Made by a program: the position numbers and the translations under genes
Shown here: positions 6,527 to 13,168 of the stretch, one piece after another
How positions within the stretch are numbered: the stretch's first letter is position 1
Layout of the letters: each line of letters starts with the position of its first letter
Assembly: GCA_013042025.1 (NCBI GenBank)
Contig: JABDQY010000317.1
Coordinates: 1-13,168, forward strand
From: Bacteroidia bacterium
Lineage (GTDB): Bacteria; Bacteroidota; Bacteroidia; NS11-12g; UBA9320
Reading direction: 5' to 3'
Length of the DNA: 13,168 nucleotides
Notes under the pieces: model-generated
Told to the model about the DNA's origin: nothing
The model's input: only the letters and a program-made list of their open reading frames with translations
The model's database searches: none

Positions 6527-9500
6527 TTAAGGGATTAAATCTATAAGTTGAGTTACTACTGCATCAACGGCATTTTCTATGTTGTTGCCACTCAAACTAA
6601 AGTTGGGTGATGTTACGGAAATTTCAGGTAATCCAAGAAGACTTGCATCAAACTTTAAGGTACCTGATAATGTTCCATTGTTTACAGATGCAACAGTAGT
6701 TTCAAATGTTATTTTACTGGTACTAACTGATTTGTTTAATGCATGATTCAATAAATAGTTCGCAATTTTACCTAGATCACCAGTGTTAATATTTACTTGA
6801 TCCAAGGCAGATTGAGCTGCACTAACACCTTGCTGAGCTTGGTTGAATGCAAACTGAGATGCATTCATTGCAGATTCTGCTAAATTTTTAGCGTCTAGAG
6901 CACTATTAAAACGCTGTTGAGCTCTATTTAAATACCAATTAGCATTGTACAACGCATTAGATGCTCTGCTTAATGTACCTCGACCAAATGCTGCCGCTAA
7001 TAATTTTTGTGCTGGATTGGGAACACAATATTCTGGAACACGTTGTTTACATCCACAACTTTTGGTACAAGGATAGCCCCAACCCCATCCACTACACCAG
7101 CCCGGATAATAACATGGAAGAACGCAAAAGTTTGGAGTACAAATTTCATCTTTGGTTAACATGTCATTGAATGTTTTAAATGCAGCATTATAGGCTTTCT
7201 GAGCATTTCCAACTGAATTTTTATAGTAATTCAGAGTGGTTGCCGCTTTATCATAAATTGCTTTTGCCTTATTAAAGGAGAGTTGATCACCACTTAGTTT
7301 TTGCAATGCGTTATTTGCATATCCTTGAGCAGCGTTTACCGATTTTTCTGCAGCACTAATTGCTAATTGTGCTGAGGCTGAACTCAGGTCCATTCGTTTT
7401 ACCAATTCTTGATTGAATTCTGCAGTAAATTCTGCTTTCATACTCATAGTAAGCTTAAGAGCAGGATCACTATATCCTGAAGAAAGTGGAGTAACGATAG
7501 CAAGCACAGTTGGATCCAATAATGCTGAGCCCAAATTACTGCTGCCACTTGGAGCAACTGGTTTTCCAAATGCCACTACATGTCCTCCTGAAGGTACCTT
7601 GAGACAAGGAAGTTTAATACAATCAAAATCTTTTTCTGTTATGCTTTTTGTGGTAACAACTACACCAGCACGTGTATCATTGTCTAAGGCAGATAGTCTA
7701 CTATTCACACTAGATGGTTTCAGTTTATCTAACAGCACTATCCAGTAGCATCCGCCGCCTTGAGCAGAATCAGAAACGTATTCAAGCTCAATGTTTTTAC
7801 CTTTAACTGGAACTTTTGCATTCAATCTAATTATACCGTTATCTCTTCTTAACCAGAAGTATGCAGGTAGAGAAGTAATTAATTCCTTGGCCTTTGTTCG
7901 TGAAGTATTAGCTGGAATAATCGGTAACGACGTGACTATTGCATCCAATCCATCTGCAATGTCTCCCATAATGCTGTCTGCAAAGCTCAATGGACATGCC
8001 AATGTGCTTGTACTCCCCGTTATCAATATATCTTTAAGTGTTAGACTAGTTGTACTGGTTGAAGTTGGCACTAGGTCATTTAATTCAGGGTTAGATTCTC
8101 TTATCGACTGTACGCTGAAGTTGAAATATAACGGTACGGTTGTGGTAAATGAAGTATTTGTTGTATTCCGAGAAACGACATTAAGTTTAAGATTATACGT
8201 ACTTCTAACCGATGTATCAAATGCATTTTTTAGCGTTAAATAGTAGTTGTTTCCATTATGTTCTAACTCAAAGTCGCCATATCCTGCACCTGGAGCTGCA
8301 GAGTCAAATTTAAGTGTATCGAATGTATTTGTTAATGTGCTACTTGCTTCAAAATATAAAACCGTATCGCCCACATTGTATTCATACTTTAAAATATCAG
8401 AATAAGGTTTAGGATCACTATACGCTCGAGCAAGTTGATTCCAACTAGCATCTTCAAACTGTTTTACTCGAATATCTTTCAATTGCCCATCGGTCTTAAT
8501 CAATACCATAAAGGCACTGTCTTGTAAACCCGCAGAATCTGTTGCGAATATGCGGAAACCAAAATCAGCTTGAAACACCCAACCAAAACTATCTGTTGCA
8601 AATATTTCCCCAGAATTGTTGATGTAAATATCACCTTCATAATTCTCACTATAAGGTATCCACTTGATGTCGTACGATTCAATTCCAATATTATCAATTG
8701 CGATTACTTGAGCAATCTTCTTCGGCATGGAATCTAAATCATTAACAACCACAACTTCAAAAGCTAACTTATTAATAATTTCAGGAGGTGTTGCATCTCT
8801 CACTTTGGCAACAAGTTGAGCACTATCTGCATTTCCAGAAGAATCGATAGCACCATAGGTTAGTGTATAACAACCTAAGGTAAGTGTATCAAAGCCTCCA
8901 TCCTTTAGCTCAATTGATAAGGTATCCCCATTGTCATCAATAGCCGTTGCAAGATTAATATTATACCCAACTCCTTGTGGAACAATAAGTGTATCTCCAT
9001 TCTGAATTCCATCAACAAACAATATGGCAGGTGCCAAACTATCGCTTATGTGCATTACAATGGTATCAGATGCTAGGTTACCATTAGAATCTGTTGCTTG
9101 ATACGAAATATAAAAATCTCCTGAAGCAAATCCAGTAAAACCAGGTGCATTTATAGATACGCTAATAGTATCTCCATCTTCATCCAACGCAAATGCTGTT
9201 GGAAGGAAATTCTCTTGTATGTTGTCAGAAGTAATAGTATCTCCTGTTGTTAACCCACCTTCAATCATAATCTCTGGTGGGAGTCTGTCACCTACTTCTA
9301 TGTTCAACGTATCGATGGTGTTATTTCCAAAGGTGTCGGAGGCTGAAACAATCAAAATGTAATCTTTGATTAATTGATTATCGTATGAAGCAGCGTTAAA
9401 ACTTATATCATACAGGTTAGCAATATGCGTTATTGTGTCTTCAATATCATCAATCGCTGTTATCCCAGGAAATGGCTCATTGGTATACCGCTGAATAAAA

Positions 9501-10666
9501 ATGAGGTTGGTATCTCCATCAAACCCATCTACAACAATTGTTGGATAGATTAAATTAAATGGTTCTTGTTTTTCTCTTACATGAAGTGGTATGGTATCTT
9601 TTAAAGCGGTGTTTACACTTGAAGTAACTTCAATTTGAGTTACTCCCAAAGCTTTCGCAGTAATAATACCTTTATTGCTTATTGATGCGATGGTAGTGTC
9701 AAACGATTGCCAAGTAGCGAATGTATCTAGCTCAAACATGGTATCCAATTGAGCAAGTACTAAACTGGTCTCATTGATAAAAATCGCAGTATCTCCAAGA
9801 ATGGTAACACCAACAGGAGTGCTATTTCCCAGTTTCTGATCAACAAATCGATAAGAGAAAGTGGCTTTTGCTCCACCACAGTCGTTGGCTTCGGCAGTTA
9901 CTGTAACCCGTCCTGTATCCAATAATACAAGAATTCCATTTTGGTCGATGGTGGCTATATCAGTCTCTAGAACTGACCACTTTACAGATTTGTCTGCGGC
10001 ACTATCAGGAAGTGCACGTGCAGTTAGAGGAAAAGACTTATCTGCAAGTTGCTGATTAAGTCCATATGGATTAAGCAGTTCGATAAAAAGTTGCTGTACA
10101 AGTACTGAACCTGGTTGAGGTGCATTTCCTGCAACATTTACCCAAGCAATTCCGTTATATACTTGTAATTCTCCATCTCCGCAATCGGAACAAAATACAA
10201 GCTGACCCACTTGAGGATTGGTAATTTTATCTCGTTTAACTGCTCGTGTAGATTGAGCTCCCCCAGCAGTATTTGACCAAATTGAATAAGGTACACTGGT
10301 GAGAGGTTGGGTGTTTGTGATGGTATAATTACTGCCTCCGCCAAGTGCGATTGCTACGTCTATAACAAAACTACCTTGCCCCCATTTGATGGAGTTATAA
10401 TCTCCAGAAATGGAATCACCTTGTCCAACAGCTAAATCAATTTGACCTGAAAATCCGCTGTTCTTTGTGAAAAGTTCGGCATATACAGTATCGTAATTGG
10501 GGAAGGTTTGGATTATAGAAACTTGAATACCTAGGTCTTCATTACTAACTACAGTGCCAGTTAGGTCTCTAAGAATAGATTGGTAATGAAAAGATTGAGT
10601 TGTTTGTCCAAAAGAAAATGATAGACCACTGAGTATAAGCAGTCCTAATAAAAAAATTCGGTTCAT
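6527..10666 (-). CDS. giant multidomain exported protein with Cys-rich helical hairpin
   Basis: A 1379-aa exported protein with a signal peptide cut near Gly20/Gln21. Domains in order: a KYQA/SVPYALYA-type module with FCSDCG (about 21-181); two BIG2-like Ig domains (about 188-275 and 283-363), each with a W...D..IA.I...G(I/V) core; four tandem Ig/HYR-like repeats (about 366-726), each ending in an A-x-D-S-x-G type strand; a beta-rich segment (727-856); and an unrecognised region (857-1080). Two Ala-rich helices follow (about 1083-1170 and 1218-1292), separated by a tip with eight cysteines (1176-1214), then a beta/helix tail ending LIDLIP. There is no T9SS sorting domain and no LPXTG or membrane anchor at the C-terminus. 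The architecture suggests an extended adhesin or structural surface protein; the function is unknown. It is the first gene of a three-gene unit. Confidence 0.85.
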   Translation of the reverse strand: MNRIFLLGLLILSGLSFSFGQTTQSFHYQSILRDLTGTVVSNEDLGIQVSIIQTFPNYDTVYAELFTKNSGFSGQIDLAVGQGDSISGDYNSIKWGQGSFVIDVAIALGGGSNYTITNTQPLTSVPYSIWSNTAGGAQSTRAVKRDKITNPQVGQLVFCSDCGDGELQVYNGIAWVNVAGNAPQPGSVLVQQLFIELLNPYGLNQQLADKSFPLTARALPDSAADKSVKWSVLETDIATIDQNGILVLLDTGRVTVTAEANDCGGAKATFSYRFVDQKLGNSTPVGVTILGDTAIFINETSLVLAQLDTMFELDTFATWQSFDTTIASISNKGIITAKALGVTQIEVTSSVNTALKDTIPLHVREKQEPFNLIYPTIVVDGFDGDTNLIFIQRYTNEPFPGITAIDDIEDTITHIANLYDISFNAASYDNQLIKDYILIVSASDTFGNNTIDTLNIEVGDRLPPEIMIEGGLTTGDTITSDNIQENFLPTAFALDEDGDTISVSINAPGFTGFASGDFYISYQATDSNGNLASDTIVMHISDSLAPAILFVDGIQNGDTLIVPQGVGYNINLATAIDDNGDTLSIELKDGGFDTLTLGCYTLTYGAIDSSGNADSAQLVAKVRDATPPEIINKLAFEVVVVNDLDSMPKKIAQVIAIDNIGIESYDIKWIPYSENYEGDIYINNSGEIFATDSFGWVFQADFGFRIFATDSAGLQDSAFMVLIKTDGQLKDIRVKQFEDASWNQLARAYSDPKPYSDILKYEYNVGDTVLYFEASSTLTNTFDTLKFDSAAPGAGYGDFELEHNGNNYYLTLKNAFDTSVRSTYNLKLNVVSRNTTNTSFTTTVPLYFNFSVQSIRESNPELNDLVPTSTSTTSLTLKDILITGSTSTLACPLSFADSIMGDIADGLDAIVTSLPIIPANTSRTKAKELITSLPAYFWLRRDNGIIRLNAKVPVKGKNIELEYVSDSAQGGGCYWIVLLDKLKPSSVNSRLSALDNDTRAGVVVTTKSITEKDFDCIKLPCLKVPSGGHVVAFGKPVAPSGSSNLGSALLDPTVLAIVTPLSSGYSDPALKLTMSMKAEFTAEFNQELVKRMDLSSASAQLAISAAEKSVNAAQGYANNALQKLSGDQLSFNKAKAIYDKAATTLNYYKNSVGNAQKAYNAAFKTFNDMLTKDEICTPNFCVLPCYYPGWCSGWGWGYPCTKSCGCKQRVPEYCVPNPAQKLLAAAFGRGTLSRASNALYNANWYLNRAQQRFNSALDAKNLAESAMNASQFAFNQAQQGVSAAQSALDQVNINTGDLGKIANYLLNHALNKSVSTSKITFETTVASVNNGTLSGTLKFDASLLGLPEISVTSPNFSLSGNNIENAVDAVVTQLIDLIP
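7025..7141 (-). other. eight-cysteine Trp/Gly-rich tip of the giant protein
   Basis: This encodes residues 1176-1214 of the 1379-aa protein. Cysteines fall at 1176, 1181, 1185, 1191, 1200, 1204, 1206 and 1214, with Trp and Gly dense between 1190 and 1198 (GWCSGWGWGYPC). The segment interrupts two Ala/Asn/Gln-rich helical stretches, so it is probably the disulfide-stapled tip of an antiparallel helical hairpin. Outside this segment the protein has few cysteines. Confidence 0.7.
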
Positions 10667-10680
10667 AAAGGGTTAATTAG

Positions 10681-10699
10681 TCTTTGATTCAATCAAAGA
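10681..10699. repeat. perfect inverted repeat in the leader of the giant gene
   Basis: TCTTTGATTCAATCAAAGA is a perfect palindrome of two 9-base arms around a single C. It sits 15 bases upstream of the ATG of the 1379-aa gene and just downstream of a candidate -7 box. No T-run follows on either strand, so it is not a typical terminator. It fits an operator bound by a dimeric regulator better. A 1-base loop cannot fold as such; a hairpin would need to open the central pairs. Confidence 0.6.
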
Positions 10700-10709
10700 T
10701 TTATATTTT

Positions 10710-10717
10710 CAAAAATA
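10710..10717 (-). promoter_or_regulatory. possible -7 box for the three-gene secreted unit (TATTTTTG)
   Basis: The minus strand reads TATTTTTG, an exact TAnnTTTG match. It would start transcription near 10706 and leave a leader of about 40 bases that contains the perfect palindrome at 10681-10699. No clear -33 TTTG is visible at 18-21 bases upstream. The 170-bp gap (10667-10836) holds no gene that I can see. Confidence 0.4.
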
Positions 10718-10836
10718 GATTTTCACGTGAATGCTTTTTTAATTTTTATGTGAAGCTTTTGTCATTCTTTCCACAAGTATTAAAACTGAATTACAAATTT
10801 TAAAGTTTTCTAGAGCAGCGAATAGCATAAAAGGAT

Positions 10837-11769
10837 TTAAATATTAAAATGCTTGAGTATACGTAAAACGCGAAGTGTATTCCACCTACTAGGTTTCCCC
10901 GCCTTTTCCATCTCAAAATGAACATTCCCAGGATGTTTTGCTTGTACATTCCACGTTAAATCTTTATTTCTCTTTTTAAGCAGGACTTCAATTGCCGGTT
11001 CCATGCGACTATCCCACTTTCTTTTAGCAAATTGAAAATAATCCAAAGCACGAAGAATGTCATATTTCCATCTGCATGGATAAGGCGTTTTAAGAAAGTC
11101 TTTTCGTATTATTTCACCAGTGTGGTCAGAAAGAAACAATTGGTGTTGAAGAATAAATTCTTCTGCACTCTTTATGGCTAATTGAATTTCTTTCTTGCGA
11201 TAGGTATAGCCTGATTTTAGAAATGTTGTAAATCCTTCTAGAACTGAAATTGTACTATGCAACGAGCTATGCACAGCTCCACTTCGAGTAGACATGCAAT
11301 TGAAGCCACCATCAGCCATTTTTTCTTGAAGAATTCCATCCACAACTGAGTTCAACTCTTTCTCATCAGCTCTAAAATAAGATGCATAATTGAGAAACAT
11401 ACCGTTTACACAAACGTCGCTATGCACCTGAGTTGAAGGCCCTAAAGGAATTCCTCCATCTTTGGATTTTCCACAAGCAAGAACCATAGCGATGGTTTCT
11501 TGTACCACTTTATTTGTTGGACTAAGATTTAAATTTCTTAGATCTAAAAGGGTATAATGGGTAGAAATCCATTTGGGTTGATAAAAATCATCTCCCCAAT
11601 GTCCGCTTTTCTTCCTTTTGGATAGGAATTGCTTTCCCCATCCTTCATTGGCAATCCGTTTTTGAAGACTTAAATCTTCATGGTCTAGCAAGTCTCTATT
11701 AACTTGGTATTGAATAGACACATCGCCCTCTAGCAACCATTTAAGTATTTGTTGATGCTCCATATTCAT
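10837..11769 (-). CDS. prenyltransferase/squalene-cyclase-like toroid protein, function unknown
   Basis: A 310-aa soluble protein without signal peptide or membrane segments. It is rich in helical repeats with aromatic and Gly-rich turns: WISTHYTLLDL (67-77), GKSKDGGIPLG (100-110), MADGGFNC (151-158), RWKYDILRALDYF (233-245) and PSRWNTLRVLRILK (293-306). This spacing of D-G-G-(I/F) turns and W/Y-containing helices recalls the alpha/alpha-toroid of prenyltransferases and terpene cyclases. The DxDD and QW motifs of true squalene-hopene cyclases are not visible, so I do not assign terpene cyclisation. The opening WLLEGDVSIQYQVNRDLL is distinctive. The start could be Met1 or Met3 (6 bases later); neither has a clear Shine-Dalgarno site. 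It lies 44 bp after the symporter on the same strand with no obvious promoter between them, so the two are probably cotranscribed. Confidence 0.72.
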   Translation of the reverse strand: MNMEHQQILKWLLEGDVSIQYQVNRDLLDHEDLSLQKRIANEGWGKQFLSKRKKSGHWGDDFYQPKWISTHYTLLDLRNLNLSPTNKVVQETIAMVLACGKSKDGGIPLGPSTQVHSDVCVNGMFLNYASYFRADEKELNSVVDGILQEKMADGGFNCMSTRSGAVHSSLHSTISVLEGFTTFLKSGYTYRKKEIQLAIKSAEEFILQHQLFLSDHTGEIIRKDFLKTPYPCRWKYDILRALDYFQFAKRKWDSRMEPAIEVLLKKRNKDLTWNVQAKHPGNVHFEMEKAGKPSRWNTLRVLRILKHFNI

Positions 11770-11813
11770 TGTATTTCAAGGATATGAATATTTGGTATGA
11801 AGGTACTACTATT

Positions 11814-13168
11814 TCATTTCTTAGGATACAATTTTGTGAAAATCCAACCGCATAACATGGAAATAGCAAAAGAAGGTGCTAACACATCTAGTTTATCTAA
11901 ATACTCGCCTATTCCTTCCATTGGTTGTATCACAAACTTAAAAATAGTAACACTTAAAAACCCAGCTATAATGCTGGCAATCGCACCTGCTTCTGAATAA
12001 CTTGGCCAAAACAACGAAAGAATTATCACAGGACAAAAAGATGCAGCAATGCCACTCCAACCAAAGATAATCACCCAGAACACCTGCCTCTCAGGGCTAA
12101 AATAGGCCAGACTAAGTGCGAGTAATAACGCTACAAATGCCATTATTAAGGTAACCCAACGAGAAATTTTGTTCAGCCTTTTAGGATCTTCATTAGGTTT
12201 GAATATTTTTTGATAGAAATCGCGTGTCACAGCACTAGATGCCAGTATCAGTAATGAATCAACCGTTGACATGATTGCGGATAATACTATAGCTATATAA
12301 ATTGCCGTTAGGGTTAACGGCAGAAAATGCTCTGTTACCATACTTAGCACATTTGCTCCTCCAATTCCCAACAAAGCTTCAGGATCCTGACCTTCTTTGG
12401 TGAAGTAAATACGAGCAAGAATTCCAATAGATACGGCAGCAGCATCTGTTAACAGTGTAAATAAAATAGCTACCCATCTTCCTTTTTTAATTTCATTATC
12501 GTCCTTAATAGACATGAATCGCACATAGACTTGCGGTGAACCTAAGAACCCTAGACCAATCATGGAAAAGCCAAGAATTGTGGCAATGTTTAACCACATT
12601 GAATCATTGCCACCCCAAATATTGGTGAGATCTGTATCAATAGCGTTTAGAGAAGAAACGATATCTACATCTGTTCCAATACCCATCCAAATCACAAATG
12701 GAAGTACTATCAATCCAAAGAACATGAGCAAGCCTTGAAACAAGTCAGACCAAACCGCCGCTACAAAACCTCCAATGAAGATATATGCCAGAACAATGAA
12801 AAAACCTATGAGGGCTCCCGTGTAATAATTAATACCCAACATGCTCTCAAATGCAATACCCGTTGCATCAATCTGCGTACTTACGTAGATAACTACGAAG
12901 ACAGAAAGGATAGTAGCAGCAATGCCTCTAAGCATATGTGTTGTAGATTTAAAATGCGATGTTAGATAATCAGGAATGGTAATAGAACCGTATGAATCAG
13001 ACATCTGTTTAAATCGATTGGCCATAAAGAACCAACTCACAAAAACACCCAACACCTCTCCTAGCACAACCCAATAAGCGGATAGACCAGCCATGGCTCC
13101 CATTCCGGTGAGTCCAATTAACAACCAGCCAGATTCTCCTGTAGCTCTTGCAGAGAAAGCCACCGCCC
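11814..13168 (-). CDS. sodium:solute symporter, PutP-like (partial, N-terminus off window)
   Basis: An inner-membrane Na+-coupled transporter of the SSS family. The visible part begins AVAFSARATGESGWLLIGLTG, which aligns with the first transmembrane helix region (about residue 50) of E. coli PutP, so roughly 50 residues lie beyond the edge. The GTG at 13163 is an internal Val, not a start, and the frame is open to 13168. Further PutP-like landmarks are ITIPDYL, VSTQIDATGIAFESMLG, YIFIGGFVAAVWSDLFQGLLM and SAIMSTVDSLLILASSAVTRDFY. The last of these holds the Ser-Thr pair equivalent to the PutP Na+ site (Ser340/Thr341). At least ten hydrophobic helices are visible and the protein ends TKLYPKK. 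Proline is the likeliest substrate, but SSS substrates are hard to predict, and the PutP Asp55 position appears to be Gly here. Confidence 0.85.
   Translation of the reverse strand, partial: AVAFSARATGESGWLLIGLTGMGAMAGLSAYWVVLGEVLGVFVSWFFMANRFKQMSDSYGSITIPDYLTSHFKSTTHMLRGIAATILSVFVVIYVSTQIDATGIAFESMLGINYYTGALIGFFIVLAYIFIGGFVAAVWSDLFQGLLMFFGLIVLPFVIWMGIGTDVDIVSSLNAIDTDLTNIWGGNDSMWLNIATILGFSMIGLGFLGSPQVYVRFMSIKDDNEIKKGRWVAILFTLLTDAAAVSIGILARIYFTKEGQDPEALLGIGGANVLSMVTEHFLPLTLTAIYIAIVLSAIMSTVDSLLILASSAVTRDFYQKIFKPNEDPKRLNKISRWVTLIMAFVALLLALSLAYFSPERQVFWVIIFGWSGIAASFCPVIILSLFWPSYSEAGAIASIIAGFLSVTIFKFVIQPMEGIGEYLDKLDVLAPSFAISMLCGWIFTKLYPKK

Noticed and set aside
7413..8243. Two plus-strand open frames of 111 and 150 codons
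   Set aside because: They are antisense to the continuous 1379-aa frame, which has coherent domains; no independent protein features were seen.
13161..13163. GTG as the start codon of the symporter
   Set aside because: Upstream codons stay open to the edge and the sequence here aligns to about residue 50 of PutP, so it is an internal valine.

Overview
The window looks like chromosomal DNA of a Bacteroidota bacterium, most likely a flavobacteria-like marine or free-living lineage. Four things point there: low GC; a type IX secretion (T9SS) sorting domain; secreted proteins with the Bacteroidota 'KYQA..RD ... SVPYALYA' module; and promoter-like TAnnTTTG (-7) boxes without clear Shine-Dalgarno sites. 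This is an inference from protein style, not a database result.

Left part (1-5462), mostly housekeeping. On the minus strand lie the signal-peptide end of a secreted protein that leaves the window (1-110) and a complete phosphohexose mutase of the GlmM/PGM type (190-1569). A divergent gap of about 150 bp separates them from a plus-strand run: a lipoprotein of the endonuclease/exonuclease/phosphatase fold (1721-2746), the RNase P RNA gene rnpB (about 2772-3132), a sigma-54-type response regulator (3157-4518), and the Sua5/TsaC tRNA threonylcarbamoyladenosine enzyme (4515-5462), which overlaps the regulator by four bases.

Middle part (5476-10666), the accessory and most unusual region. Three tightly packed minus-strand genes for exported proteins read 1379 aa, then 158 aa, then 186 aa, with gaps of 9 and 4 bp. 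The giant protein carries an N-terminal module that the 186-aa protein duplicates end to end, then Ig-like repeats, an unrecognised region, and a long Ala-rich helical hairpin whose tip is an eight-cysteine, Trp/Gly-rich loop. The giant has no T9SS sorting domain; the 158-aa neighbour has one. The set is probably one transcription unit making a cell-surface or secreted assembly of unknown job.

Right part (10837-13168). A 310-aa protein resembling the alpha/alpha-toroid prenyltransferase/squalene-cyclase fold, without visible cyclase catalytic motifs, lies just downstream of a sodium:solute symporter of the PutP type. The symporter's N-terminus is cut by the window edge.

No tRNA, rRNA, CRISPR array, insertion sequence or prophage is visible. 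The only stretch over 300 bases without a protein gene (2747-3156) is filled by rnpB.
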